Source of the DNA: Lactobacillus sp. CBA3606
GTDB lineage: Bacteria > Bacillota > Bacilli > Lactobacillales > Lactobacillaceae
Assembly: GCF_002970935.1 (NCBI RefSeq)
Contig: NZ_CP027194.1
Coordinates: forward strand, 1,426,001-1,490,000
Direction of reading: 5' to 3'
DNA: 64,000 bases
Shown here: in pieces, positions 39,629 to 48,445 of the stretch
Position numbering within the stretch: position 1 is the first letter of the stretch
How the letters are laid out: every line of letters begins with the position of its first letter
Notes under the pieces: generated by a model
Databases searched by the model: none
Told to the model about the DNA's origin: nothing
Seen by the model: only the letters and a program-made list of their open reading frames with translations
Made by a program: the position numbers and the translations under genes

Positions 39629-39891
39629 CTACCATGACCGGTAGTCCCCACGCGTTAATTTCCGACTAGCAATCGGTACACCCCTCCGAGCTAAATTCTC
39701 GCTCGAAGCACTCAGTACCCTCATCATAAGGTTCAAACGGCTTTGCATGACAAACTCTGTTTTTGCTAACTCAAAATCAGTAGCAGAATTTCCTTCTTTC
39801 CGTTGGTGAGTTCATCATGCGCCATACTGACATAAAACTGGACGTGAATCCGTCTTAAATTAATTGCCTCATCTACGTTGGCGTTCACCAT
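39629..39891 (-). pseudogene. Frameshifted small gene upstream of the BCCT gene
   Basis: From ATG 39891 the frame reads 'MVNANVDEAINLRRIHVQF..' for 41 codons to a TAG at 39766-39768. The shifted frame continues without a break as 'TDFELAKTEFVMQSRLNL..', then 'SSENLARRGVPIASRKLTRG', and stops at 39629-39631. Both halves look protein-like and together would give about 87 residues, so a single-base indel near 39775-39785 is the simple explanation. I do not recognise the family. No slippery heptamer is visible, which argues against programmed frameshifting. Confidence 0.45.
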
Positions 39892-40060
39892 ACCTTTAGC
39901 GCTGATAGCTAGTACCAATGCCGATTAATCTCGTCGTCATCAGCACACCACGTAACGATTAATTGTTACATTATCTTGCTAATGGATAACCCCCTTGAAC
40001 TCAGATAAGTTGTTTTTGGTTAGCGACCGCGTGTTGTAAAAAACCGGCCTCATCATACAC

Positions 40061-40158
40061 AAAAAAATCGCACGACAGGGTAACAAGTTACCACCTGTAC
40101 AGCGCGAGCGTCTTATACAAATGCTGATTTCAGTATTTATTCTGATATCTGATGTTCA
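40061..40158 (-). ncRNA. Candidate small RNA, about 100 nt
   Basis: Minus-strand promoter TTTACA (40187-40192), 16 bases, TATACT (40165-40170). A strong terminator follows: GCGC..ACAGG..GGTAAC-TT-GTTACC..CTGT.GTGCG plus seven T (40061-40106). The transcript between has no ribosome site or worthwhile reading frame. It is divergent from the metal ATPase and upstream of the BCCT and pseudogene. It could instead be the attenuated leader of those genes. Confidence 0.45.
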
Positions 40159-40265
40159 TGTATTAGTATACTAGTATAATACGATATGTAAAATGACCAC
40201 GTTCGCAGACGTTTAAGCCTATCATGTTAGGCCTGACTCGGTTTTTAATGGCCTAAAAAGCCCCG

Positions 40266-40326
40266 ATTTGCAGAAAATTAATTGTTTTTTCTGCAAATTA
40301 TTAGTTTTTGTTTAGAATCATTCTTA
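40266..40326 (+). promoter_or_regulatory. Fur/PerR-like box and palindrome upstream of the metal ATPase
   Basis: TTAGAAT-C-ATTCTTA (40312-40326) is a 7-1-7 inverted repeat like the PerR/Fur/Zur boxes of Firmicutes (TTATAATnATTATAA). It lies between a TTGTTT -35-like element (40308) and TTTAAA (40331). Just upstream ATTTGCAGAAAA pairs with TTTTCTGCAAAT (40266-40298), another possible binding site. Confidence 0.55.
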
Positions 40327-40410
40327 TCTATTTAAATAAGGCCATTTTCATGATAAGCTGTTACTATCAACAAAGAGAACGGTTGCATACCGGTGGAGGA
40401 GGAGTTTAAC

Positions 40411-42204
40411 ATGCGTCATTATTACAAATTAATTTTAACCATTAGTATTGGTGTCGTTGCTTTAGGCCTACAGTTTGGGTTACAACTGCCGTTGGCCGCC
40501 CAAATTATCATTACATTAATGGGGACCATCATGGCCTTATCAATGCTCGTGGAAATGATCAAAACATTGCGTACCGGTAAATACGGCGTTGATTTACTAG
40601 CCATTACCGCAATTGTCGCAACTTTGGCCGTTGGTGAATATTGGGCCAGCTTAGTCGTCTTAATCATGTTGACCGGTGGCGACTCCCTCGAGGACTTTGC
40701 TGCTAAGCGGGCCAACACGGAACTAAAAGCCTTGCTTGATAATTCACCTCAAGTTGCCCACCGCTTAACTGCCGAGCAATTAACTGACGTTACCGTCAAT
40801 GCAGTTGCCGTGGGCGATCAATTAGTTGTTAAGCCGGGCGAATTAGTGCCCGTCGATGGTCACTTAATTCAAGGGACAGCGCTATTTGACGAATCCTCAT
40901 TAACTGGGGAATCCAAGCCGATTGAAAAACAAGTTGGCGATGACCTAATGTCTGGCGCTGTAAACGGTGATAGTGCGGTGACCATGTTAGTTGACAAACG
41001 CGCCGCTGATAGTCAGTATCAACAGTTAGTCAAACTAGTCAAAGAATCCGAAGCGCGACCAGCCAAATTCGTTCGACTTGCTGATCGGTATGCCGTCCCT
41101 TTTACACTTGTGGCCTACGTCATTGCCGGGATTGCGTGGTTACTAAGCGGCGATCCGCATCGGTTTGCCGAAGTTTTGGTCGTCGCTTCACCTTGTCCAT
41201 TAATTTTAGCCGCACCGGTTGCCTTAGTCTCTGGCATGAGCCGTACTAGTCGTAACGGGATTGTGGTAAAAACTGGTGATATGTTGGAAAAATTAGCCAC
41301 TGCTAAGTCGGCTGCCTTTGATAAGACCGGCACCATTACCAGCGGCCAACTGACTGTAAACACGATTGTGCCGCAAGCAACCTTTACCGCCGCAACCGTC
41401 TTACATTTAGCCGCCAGCGCAGAACAAAATTCTAGTCATATTTTAGCTCGTTCGATTGTCAAATATGCTAATCAAACACCGCTAAGTCCAGTCACTGATT
41501 TAGAAGAAGTCACTGGTAATGGTGTCACAGCAACTGTCGATGGGCATGCCGTTAAAGTTGGCAAGCTAAAATTTGTGGCCCCAACGACGACCCAAACACC
41601 GTTAACAACAACGGCCATTTACGTGGCAATCGACGATCACTATGCCGGCTATATTACCTTTATTGACAACGTTCGACCAGAAGCAGCGGCGACTCTGCAG
41701 GCTTTACACGCGGGGGGCATCAAAAATATTATGATGCTTTCCGGCGATCAACGGGCGATTGCGGACCGAATTGCCGCTGAAGTCGGGATTGATACCGTCG
41801 CAGCCGACCTATTACCAGCTGATAAAATCAAAAATCTACAAGCACTGCCTAAAACCGAACGCCCGGTCATTATGGTCGGTGATGGCGTGAACGATGCCCC
41901 CTCACTGGCAGTGGCCGATGTCGGCATTGCGATGGGTGCCCACGGCTCAACTGCGGCCAGTGAATCGGCTGACGTGGTTATTTTGAAAGATGACCTCAGC
42001 CGTGTTGTCACCGCCGTTCAGATTTCAAAGGACACCATGCAGGTTGCCAAACAGGCCGTTTGGATTGGCATTGCGATTTGTACCATCCTGATGCTAATCG
42101 CCAGCACCGGGATTATCCCGGCACTGTTTGGGGCGATGCTTCAAGAAGTTGTCGATACGGTCTCAATCTTATGGGCCTTACGCGCGCTCCGTGACCGCCC
42201 TTAA
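40411..42204 (+). CDS. P1B-type metal-transporting ATPase with SPC motif
   Basis: 597 residues. Phosphorylation motif DKTGTIT near residue 308, 'TGES' actuator loop near 168 and 'GDGVNDAPSLAVADVG' hinge are all present. The membrane metal site reads 'ASPCPLILAAP' (SPC), as in the P1B-4 group that exports iron, cobalt or zinc (PfeT, FrvA, CtpD). It has no N-terminal metal-binding domain, also like that group. Span 8 reads 'LQEVVDTVSILWALRAL' and lacks the HEGG(T/S) of many P1B-4 pumps. ATG 40411 follows GGAGGAGG; the earlier in-frame GTG overlaps the ribosome site. Confidence 0.88.
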   Translation: MRHYYKLILTISIGVVALGLQFGLQLPLAAQIIITLMGTIMALSMLVEMIKTLRTGKYGVDLLAITAIVATLAVGEYWASLVVLIMLTGGDSLEDFAAKRANTELKALLDNSPQVAHRLTAEQLTDVTVNAVAVGDQLVVKPGELVPVDGHLIQGTALFDESSLTGESKPIEKQVGDDLMSGAVNGDSAVTMLVDKRAADSQYQQLVKLVKESEARPAKFVRLADRYAVPFTLVAYVIAGIAWLLSGDPHRFAEVLVVASPCPLILAAPVALVSGMSRTSRNGIVVKTGDMLEKLATAKSAAFDKTGTITSGQLTVNTIVPQATFTAATVLHLAASAEQNSSHILARSIVKYANQTPLSPVTDLEEVTGNGVTATVDGHAVKVGKLKFVAPTTTQTPLTTTAIYVAIDDHYAGYITFIDNVRPEAAATLQALHAGGIKNIMMLSGDQRAIADRIAAEVGIDTVAADLLPADKIKNLQALPKTERPVIMVGDGVNDAPSLAVADVGIAMGAHGSTAASESADVVILKDDLSRVVTAVQISKDTMQVAKQAVWIGIAICTILMLIASTGIIPALFGAMLQEVVDTVSILWALRALRDRP

Positions 42205-42231
42205 CCTCACTTAACTAATGGAGATGTTAAC

Positions 42232-42405
42232 ATGCCAGAATGGCTTTTGAACTGGTCTCAAGAATCTTTGATTTTCATTGTTGTGCTCACCTTTGTCGCC
42301 GTTATCCTTTTAAAATTGCCCTTACGGACTGCCATCCTAGTCGACTTTGGCTACATGATTATGGCGTTCCCCTTTGCTTGGCAAAAGCGACATCGGCACC
42401 AATAA
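42232..42405 (+). CDS. Small membrane protein, 57 residues, co-transcribed with the metal ATPase
   Basis: Begins 27 bases after the ATPase stop with GGAGATG five bases before ATG 42232. The sequence has two hydrophobic stretches, 'SLIFIVVLTFVAVILL' (residues 12-27) and 'GYMIMAFPFAWQ' (40-51), split by 'KLPLRTAILVDF', and ends in a basic His-rich tail KRHRHQ. It has no family I know. Its position suggests an accessory or regulatory subunit of the pump, as small proteins do for other P-type ATPases; this is inference. Confidence 0.65.
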   Translation: MPEWLLNWSQESLIFIVVLTFVAVILLKLPLRTAILVDFGYMIMAFPFAWQKRHRHQ

Positions 42406-42413
42406 AATAACTC

Positions 42414-42455
42414 AAAAAGAACGCTCGCAATTTCAAGTTGCGGGCGTTCTTTTTG
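42414..42455. terminator. Bidirectional terminator
   Basis: AAAAAGAACGCTCGCAA pairs with TTGCGGGCGTTCTTTTT. Between the ATPase operon and ade. Confidence 0.9.
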
Positions 42456-42468
42456 GTAAAGTAGTCAT

Positions 42469-44145
42469 TTAGTGTCGTTCAACTGGAATAAACTTAAATT
42501 GATCATAATCAAATAACCCACGATCAGTTAACTTTAAAGTTGGAATGACTGGTAGCGTCAAAAATGACAATGTTATAAAGGGATCAAACGTCATTGGCGT
42601 TGCACATAGCTGATTATAAGCAACTTTAATGGCCGCTAATTGTTGCGCGGCAACCCTATATGAAGCGGTTGATAGTAACCCACCAATTGGCAACGGCATC
42701 GTCGCTAAGACTTTTTGCGTGGTCGCCACTGCAATGCCACCATTCGTTTTTGTGAGTTGATTAATCGCCTGTAAAATGGCCGCATCCGACGTGCCAACCG
42801 CAACAATATTATGGGCATCATGCGCCACGGAGCCAGCTACGGCCCCTTGCTGCAGCTGAAAGCCATGAACTAACCCGACGCCGACTCGCCCCGTCTGATG
42901 ATGACGTTCCACCACTACCATTTTTAAAATATCTTGGGTCAAATCAGCTTGAAATTCACCGGCTACGACTGGCACTTGCTTCACTAAGTGATCCGTTTCA
43001 ATGTGATTTGGTTGCACGCCAATCACATTCACGTTGCCCGTCGTTAATGGCAGCTTCAAATCGGCTAGGGTTGTTTGCTGGTGCAAACGGGTCGCAGTAA
43101 ACGGCAATGGCTGGGTGGCAGCCGCCGTCGTAATCCAGGTGCCATTTTTCATGGTACGCGCAATCTGCACCTTTTTGACATCCGTCAACACCACTAAGTC
43201 AGCCAATTGCCCTGGCGTTAAGCTGCCACGGTCATTCAATCGATGGGCTTTAGCGGCATGATAACTCGCCATGGTATAGGCTAACGCTGGCCGTATACCA
43301 CTCGCAATCGCCAACTTAACATTGTAATCAATCGACCCTTCGGTAATTAAGTCAGCAATCGTTTTATCATCCGTACAAAACGCAAAGCGACCGGCATTAG
43401 CTTCGGTAACCGCCCCAATCGTCGCTTGCACATCACGTTCAACCGTCCCCTCCCGTAAGAAGACCCACATACCGGCTTTCACCCGTTCTAAGGCTTCAGT
43501 CACCGTGGTGCATTCATGATCCGTATCCAGGCCAGCATTGCGCATGACGCCTAATTGGTGGGCATTTAACCCGGCTGCATGCCCATCCGCATGGTAACCA
43601 TGAGCTAATGCATCATGAATCTTAGCCATCGTGTCAGCATCACCGCGCGCAACTGCCCCGTAATCCATCACTTCAGCCAAGCCGTGGACTTCCGGTTCCG
43701 CGTACAACGGTCGTAAATCAGCCGCATGTAAAGTGGCGCCATTATCATCAAAAGGCACGCAGGGAACCGAAGATGGCAGCATAAAACAAACATCCAATAA
43801 CGTTTGACGCGCATCATCAATGAGATATTTTATGCCAGCTACCCCAGCGACATTCGCCAACTCATGCGGGTCAGTCGCCACCGTGGTCACACCGTGCTTA
43901 AGAAGTACCTTCCCAAATTCACTCGGGGCAACCATGGCGCTTTCCATATGCACATGCGCATCAATTAGCCCAGGAACCACCCACTGACCAGTCGCATCAA
44001 CGTGTTGACGTGCTTGATAAGGTTCGTCCTTTAGATTACTGATAATGTGCCCCTGATCAATCCACAAACTGGTCAGTTCAAACTCCCGGGTAAAGACATT
44101 CAACACTTGGGCGCCCGTAATTACCATATCAACTGTTTTTGTCAC
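42469..44145 (-). CDS. ade: Adenine deaminase
   Basis: 558 residues from GTG 44145, chosen because AAGGAGA precedes it; an open frame further upstream runs through the riboswitch. Amidohydrolase metal motif 'VPGLIDAHVHMESAM' near residue 62, 'DPHELANVAG' and 'HADGHAAGL' follow, and the C-terminal Ade-specific 'GGIAVATTQKVLATMPLPIGGL' is intact. Converts adenine to hypoxanthine for purine salvage. Controlled by the purine riboswitch just upstream. Confidence 0.94.
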   Translation of the reverse strand: MTKTVDMVITGAQVLNVFTREFELTSLWIDQGHIISNLKDEPYQARQHVDATGQWVVPGLIDAHVHMESAMVAPSEFGKVLLKHGVTTVATDPHELANVAGVAGIKYLIDDARQTLLDVCFMLPSSVPCVPFDDNGATLHAADLRPLYAEPEVHGLAEVMDYGAVARGDADTMAKIHDALAHGYHADGHAAGLNAHQLGVMRNAGLDTDHECTTVTEALERVKAGMWVFLREGTVERDVQATIGAVTEANAGRFAFCTDDKTIADLITEGSIDYNVKLAIASGIRPALAYTMASYHAAKAHRLNDRGSLTPGQLADLVVLTDVKKVQIARTMKNGTWITTAAATQPLPFTATRLHQQTTLADLKLPLTTGNVNVIGVQPNHIETDHLVKQVPVVAGEFQADLTQDILKMVVVERHHQTGRVGVGLVHGFQLQQGAVAGSVAHDAHNIVAVGTSDAAILQAINQLTKTNGGIAVATTQKVLATMPLPIGGLLSTASYRVAAQQLAAIKVAYNQLCATPMTFDPFITLSFLTLPVIPTLKLTDRGLFDYDQFKFIPVERH

Positions 44146-44164
44146 AACGTTCTCCTTCTGCCTA

Positions 44165-44290
44165 TTGGAGAAAGCAAACGGGTCACCACGGCAAAAAGAG
44201 CTGTGATGACCCATCGACTCAATTCGCTTATAGTCCAGCATTTACGGTGCTGGGTAGAAACTCGCCATCCTTATCATGGCATTATATAGG
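44165..44290 (-). ncRNA. Purine riboswitch (guanine-type) upstream of adenine deaminase
   Basis: The minus strand carries the aptamer core TATAAT..GTTTCTACC..GCACCGTAAATGC..GACTAT at 44225-44290. The specificity base in 'GACTAT' is C, as in guanine/hypoxanthine aptamers; adenine aptamers have T there. The expression platform is GGGTCATCAC/GTGGTGACCC at 44180-44213, followed by a modest T-rich stretch. So high guanine or hypoxanthine should shut off the gene, an end-product logic. Confidence 0.88.
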
Positions 44291-44456
44291 CAATTCGTTT
44301 ATTTTATAAATTTGTTTGTCAGTAACCTTAGCAGACTTCGATTTCAAATGCAACCGCCGTGAGTCTGACTAAGCATTGCTTTACTAACTGGAAGCGTTTA
44401 TGCTATTAGCAACAAGCCAACTTGGCTCACTCAAACAATGTAAGGAGTTCCCTGTC

Positions 44457-45539
44457 ATGAACAATCCAACGATGCTATCTTATATTCGCCGTGAACAAAC
44501 GGTGCTCGGCCAATTATTGACCGGCTATACTGATCAGACCGACGCCGCCTTGGCACCGGCTCCCACTGAAACCACCCACTGGCTCATCTTAGCGACGGCT
44601 TCTAGTTTAAATGCTGCTCGCAGTGCCCAAGGCTATCTCCAAAAAATAGCTGCCGTGCAAGTAGAAGTGGTCGATGCTGAACACTACTTGCATTACGTGC
44701 CGGTCAATCCCTTGATTGACACCGTTATTGGGATTTCACTCAACGGTGAAGATGCTGCGGTCCTCGCTACGATTCAAAAAGTTAAAGCCCAAACCAATGT
44801 CTTTGTCTTAGCTTTAACGAGTCAATTAGACACCCCACTCGTTACGTTAGCTGATGCGAGCTTTGATCTTTTAACTGGTCACGAAACAAGCCCCTACATC
44901 ACATTAAGTTATCAAGCCATCTTGCTAAGTCTGATGTTCTTGGGCCTGCGGAGTGCAACTAAGCGCCAACTCATTACCCCCTTCTTCGCCAACCAAGAAC
45001 TAGACGAATTTGGCTTACTAATCGAACACATTAACGAAACCAGCCAGCGGGCCAGTGATTTCTACCGTAAATTCACCATTGATTTCGGCTTAGCCCCACA
45101 ATTTACTAGTATTGGCGCCAGTGTGTTAGCTGGAACACTGGCCGAAGTTCAAACAAAGTTCACTGAAATCGTGCGTGTTCCCACCCACGGCTACACCTTA
45201 AATGCTTTCACTACCGGCGGTTATCTGGGCACCCATGACAATCATCGACAATTCTATATTGAACTCAATACAACTCCCAGCGTCATGGCAACCATGCAAG
45301 CGGTCAAGACTTATGAATCTCGTCTGACACCACATATCTACACGATTAGCTTGACTGGTGAGCAGCCAACTTTAAATGACGAACAAACCTTACAATTGCA
45401 TCAAGTTGATGATGCGCTAAAAGCACCTTTATTAGCAATTATCCCGTTCCAAATTCTAGCTTGGTATATTGCTAAAGCTAAGGGTATTAACCTCGCACAT
45501 CCAATTTTCACTGACTTTCAAGCCAGTTTACCAAAATAA
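44457..45539 (+). CDS. SIS-domain sugar-phosphate isomerase/deaminase-like protein
   Basis: 360 residues with two SIS domains, like the isomerase half of GlmS and the AgaS/FrlB proteins. 'LATASSLNAARSAQGYL' near residue 40 and 'ISLNGEDAAVLATIQKVKAQTN' form the first SIS phosphate site; 'HGYTLNAFTTGGYLGTH' lies in the second domain. Catalytic residues cannot be assigned by eye. ATG 44457 is chosen, nine bases after AAGGAG. No sugar operon adjoins, so the substrate is unknown. Confidence 0.75.
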   Translation: MNNPTMLSYIRREQTVLGQLLTGYTDQTDAALAPAPTETTHWLILATASSLNAARSAQGYLQKIAAVQVEVVDAEHYLHYVPVNPLIDTVIGISLNGEDAAVLATIQKVKAQTNVFVLALTSQLDTPLVTLADASFDLLTGHETSPYITLSYQAILLSLMFLGLRSATKRQLITPFFANQELDEFGLLIEHINETSQRASDFYRKFTIDFGLAPQFTSIGASVLAGTLAEVQTKFTEIVRVPTHGYTLNAFTTGGYLGTHDNHRQFYIELNTTPSVMATMQAVKTYESRLTPHIYTISLTGEQPTLNDEQTLQLHQVDDALKAPLLAIIPFQILAWYIAKAKGINLAHPIFTDFQASLPK

Positions 45540-45551
45540 TCGATGACTACT

Positions 45552-45582
45552 AGCGGTTGGGCCAAGCCTCAACCGCTTTTTT
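45552..45582 (+). terminator. Terminator of the SIS gene
   Basis: AGCGGTTG pairs with CAACCGCT, six T follow. Confidence 0.85.
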
Positions 45583-45587
45583 ACCCC

Positions 45588-47018
45588 CTAATCCATGTTA
45601 TCAACTGGCTTTAACGACGCTTTAAGCTTGGTCGCTTGACCAACATGGGCTAATCCCAAACCAGTAAACCCACTGATTAATGACATCACTGGACAAAGTA
45701 AACTGAAAAACGCAAATGGCAAGTACTGAATCGTGGGCACGCCCAAGGTAGTCGTTAAAAAGACCCCGCCGACGCCCCATGGGACTAAGTAATTAATAAC
45801 GGTCCCACCATCTTCAAGTACCCGGCCCAACGCCTGGTCTGCTAGTCCACCAGCATTAAACGCTTGGCGAAAAGCACGCCCTGGTAAAATAATGGACAAG
45901 AACTGTTCCCCAACTAATACATTAACGCCGATACAAGTGATGATGCCCGCCGTGACCAGCTTACCATCACTAGTTAACCGTTTGGCTAAGGGCGTCATCA
46001 CCTGACCAATCAACCCAAACTTCATTAAGAGGCCACCTAGTGACAACGTCACCACAATTAAAGCGACCATACTCATCATGCTGACAATTCCACCACGTGA
46101 CAACAAGGTATCGACACTTTGATTACCCGTCTTTGAGACAAAACCCGTATTAATAATCGCCGTTAATTTAGTCATCGAAAGCTGGGGCTGTTCAACCAAA
46201 ATCAACCCTGCTGATACAAAGATATTCAATAGCATCGTTGGAATTGCCGGCATTTTGAACCCTGCACAGATAAAAACCAACACAATCGGCAACAAAGCCA
46301 ACGCTGAAATACTAAAGTGCTGCGTCAAAACCGTCACCGTTTCATTTATTTTCGTCAAACTAGTGCTGCCCGTCGCACGTCCTAAAATGGCAAATAAAAT
46401 CAGACTGATGCCACCAGCTGGTAAAGTACTCCACAGCAAGTGTTTAATGTGGGCAAACAAATCCGTGGCGACCACGGCTGAAGCTAAATTATTCGTTTCT
46501 GACAATGGCGATAATTTGTCGCCGAAAATACCACCACTAATAATGGCCCCGGCCACTAAGGCTGGATTCAAATTCATCGTCACGCCCATACCGAAGAAGG
46601 CAATGCCAACCGTGGAGGTCACTGTAAAAGCACTCCCAACTGCGGCGCCGACTAACGTGCAAACAATGAAAACAGAGGGCAAAAACCAATGGATGTTGAT
46701 TAACCGAAAACCAATAACCATTAACGTTGGAATAGTCCCCGCTGCAATCCAAGTCGAAATCATCGCACCAATCAGAATAAAAATAAAAATTGGAATGATG
46801 CCTTGATCAATGCCTTCTTTAATTCCAGCATTCACGGCAGCCCACGGAAAACCTCGAAGCATCGCCCAGGCAGTCACAACCCCCATAGCTAGTAAAACTG
46901 GCACTTGTGGTGACAACCCCAACCCAATTACCCCCAAGCTCATAATTCCTAAGACAACTAGCAAGACAATCACTGCTTCAAGTGTACTAATTTTAGGTAT
47001 TGTATTCGTTTTTTTCAT
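45588..47018 (-). CDS. NhaC-family transporter, predicted tyrosine permease
   Basis: 476 residues, about eleven spans. NhaC-family features are 'GIDQGIIPIFIFILIGAMISTWIAAGTIP' and 'SGGIFGDKLSPLSETNNLAS', the latter being the conserved Asp-containing ion site. NhaC members exchange sodium for protons or for organic acids. This gene is preceded by a T-box with a UAC specifier, so it is probably expressed when tyrosine is scarce. B. cereus YheL-type NhaC proteins under tyrosine T-boxes are predicted tyrosine importers. ATG 47018 follows AGGAG. Confidence 0.82.
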   Translation of the reverse strand: MKKTNTIPKISTLEAVIVLLVVLGIMSLGVIGLGLSPQVPVLLAMGVVTAWAMLRGFPWAAVNAGIKEGIDQGIIPIFIFILIGAMISTWIAAGTIPTLMVIGFRLINIHWFLPSVFIVCTLVGAAVGSAFTVTSTVGIAFFGMGVTMNLNPALVAGAIISGGIFGDKLSPLSETNNLASAVVATDLFAHIKHLLWSTLPAGGISLILFAILGRATGSTSLTKINETVTVLTQHFSISALALLPIVLVFICAGFKMPAIPTMLLNIFVSAGLILVEQPQLSMTKLTAIINTGFVSKTGNQSVDTLLSRGGIVSMMSMVALIVVTLSLGGLLMKFGLIGQVMTPLAKRLTSDGKLVTAGIITCIGVNVLVGEQFLSIILPGRAFRQAFNAGGLADQALGRVLEDGGTVINYLVPWGVGGVFLTTTLGVPTIQYLPFAFFSLLCPVMSLISGFTGLGLAHVGQATKLKASLKPVDNMD

Positions 47019-47072
47019 TTTTACCACTCCTAATCTCATCTGCTGTAATAACCAGCGTTAAAGTCAAAAAAA

Positions 47073-47290
47073 TCGTCCCTATTGTTCGTTAGAACAACAG
47101 GGACGATTAGACTAGTCGCGGTACCACCCAGATTGAGACTATTCAAAAAGCCTCCACTCACTAGAAGATAACGGCTCTAGTTATTATCCGTTCAGTCTGA
47201 AACTCGGTTACCGTATTTCGAACACAACCCCTGATCGGTTCGCAGCCCCCACCGACTTCCTGACACTCAGACTTGCTTCTACTTGATGTA
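47073..47290 (-). ncRNA. T-box riboswitch, tyrosine-specific
   Basis: The minus strand shows the canonical T-box TGGGTGGTACCGCG (47117-47130) and a terminator GTCCCTGTTGTTC/GAACAATAGGGAC with seven T (47068-47104). Stem I has the typical distal loop GGTGGGGGCTGCGAACC (47237-47253). The specifier position in 'GAAATACGG' is TAC (47213-47215), a Tyr codon. It precedes the NhaC-family gene. Confidence 0.9.
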
Positions 47291-47371
47291 ACGTTTAACG
47301 TTCATTTATTAAGTTGTGGTTAACATTACCACTGATTATTTTAATCGTCAAGCAGTTGTTCTAATTGATTT

Positions 47372-48361
47372 TTAATCTTTCGGCTCAACCGGCGCTTCGA
47401 CCCCATTCACGACAGCTTGCGGTGCTTGTCCGTTTAAAACCGCAATCGCATTCGTGGTCACAATCTTAGCCATCGCATCACGCGCTTCCACGGTGGCATT
47501 ACCAATATGTGGCGTTAAAACCACGTTCTTTAACGCGGCGAATCCTGGGGTTAACTGTGGTTCTAATTCATACACATCTAACGCCGCCCCAGCTAATTGC
47601 TTGGTTTTTAATCGCGCTAGTAACGCCTTTTCATCCAATAATGGCCCACGGGCTGCATTGATCAAGTAGGTACTTGGGCGCATTAACTCAAGTTGTTCAG
47701 CGCCTAATAGATGTGTCGTCTCAGCGGTTAAGGGCGCATGTAGACTCACAACATCAGCTGTCTTTAACAACTCCGGTAACGTTAAATACGTCGCATCCGT
47801 CTTACTAGCCGTAAAAACATCTAAGGGTTGGCGTTGATAATACACGATTCGCATCCCAAATGCGTGCAATCGTTTCGCAACAGCTTGCCCAATGGCACCC
47901 ATCCCAATAATTCCCAGCGTCTTGCCAGCAAGTTCATGACCTAAGAAGAAACAAGGGGCCCAACCCTCAAAGCCCGTCGTTCGCATGACCTGATCACCTT
48001 CAACAATTCGATGAGTCACGGCTAAAATCAACCCAACCGTTACTTCGGCAGTGCTAGCCGTCGAAACTCCGGGCGTATTAGTCACCGCAATCGCCTTAAC
48101 AGCGGCATAATTAACATCAATATTATTAAAACCGGCCCCAAAATTGGCAATTAATTTTAGCTGGGGGGCTTGATCAATAACCGTTTGATCAACCTTGGTT
48201 GATAACGGCGTAATCAGTACCTCGGCATCCGCCACACCAGCAATTAAGTCGGCTTGGCTAATTAGCCCTGGCCCTTGATACATCTCAGGTTGATACCCAG
48301 CCGCTTGTAACGCTTCAATCCCACTCATCGGAATAACTGCTGAAATAAAAATTTTTGCCAT
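47372..48361 (-). CDS. D-2-hydroxyacid dehydrogenase (glyoxylate/hydroxypyruvate reductase-like)
   Basis: 329 residues. NAD-binding 'LGIIGMGAIGQAVAKRL' near residue 150, catalytic Arg in 'INAARGPLLDEKALL', Glu in 'LDVYELEPQL' and His in 'LTPHIGNATVEARDAM'. The adenine-side 'VYYQRQPLD' (Tyr-Gln-Arg rather than Asp) hints at NADPH use, typical of GhrB-like reductases. Start ATG 48361 has AAAGGAAG upstream. An imperfect hairpin at 48387-48420 lies in its leader. Confidence 0.85.
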   Translation of the reverse strand: MAKIFISAVIPMSGIEALQAAGYQPEMYQGPGLISQADLIAGVADAEVLITPLSTKVDQTVIDQAPQLKLIANFGAGFNNIDVNYAAVKAIAVTNTPGVSTASTAEVTVGLILAVTHRIVEGDQVMRTTGFEGWAPCFFLGHELAGKTLGIIGMGAIGQAVAKRLHAFGMRIVYYQRQPLDVFTASKTDATYLTLPELLKTADVVSLHAPLTAETTHLLGAEQLELMRPSTYLINAARGPLLDEKALLARLKTKQLAGAALDVYELEPQLTPGFAALKNVVLTPHIGNATVEARDAMAKIVTTNAIAVLNGQAPQAVVNGVEAPVEPKD

Positions 48362-48445
48362 GGTTGGCAACTTCCTTTCTACAACGAAAGGGCCTCGCTT
48401 GATTTAGCGCTGACCCTTTAACAATCGACTACTGACTATCCTTTA

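Larger units (their letters stand above)
39598..40410. other. 813-base intergenic region: pseudogene, small RNA candidate and metal-ATPase control region
   Basis: Holds, from left to right, a frameshifted small gene (39629-39891, minus), an AT-rich stretch with the inverted repeat GTAAC/GTTAC (39952-39969), a candidate small RNA (40061-40158, minus) and the promoter area of the P-type ATPase. Nothing else coding is visible. Confidence 0.6.

Noticed and set aside
39766-39790. Programmed -1 frameshift in the small gene upstream of BCCT
   Set aside because: No X-XXY-YYZ slippery heptamer in the right register; a plain indel is simpler.
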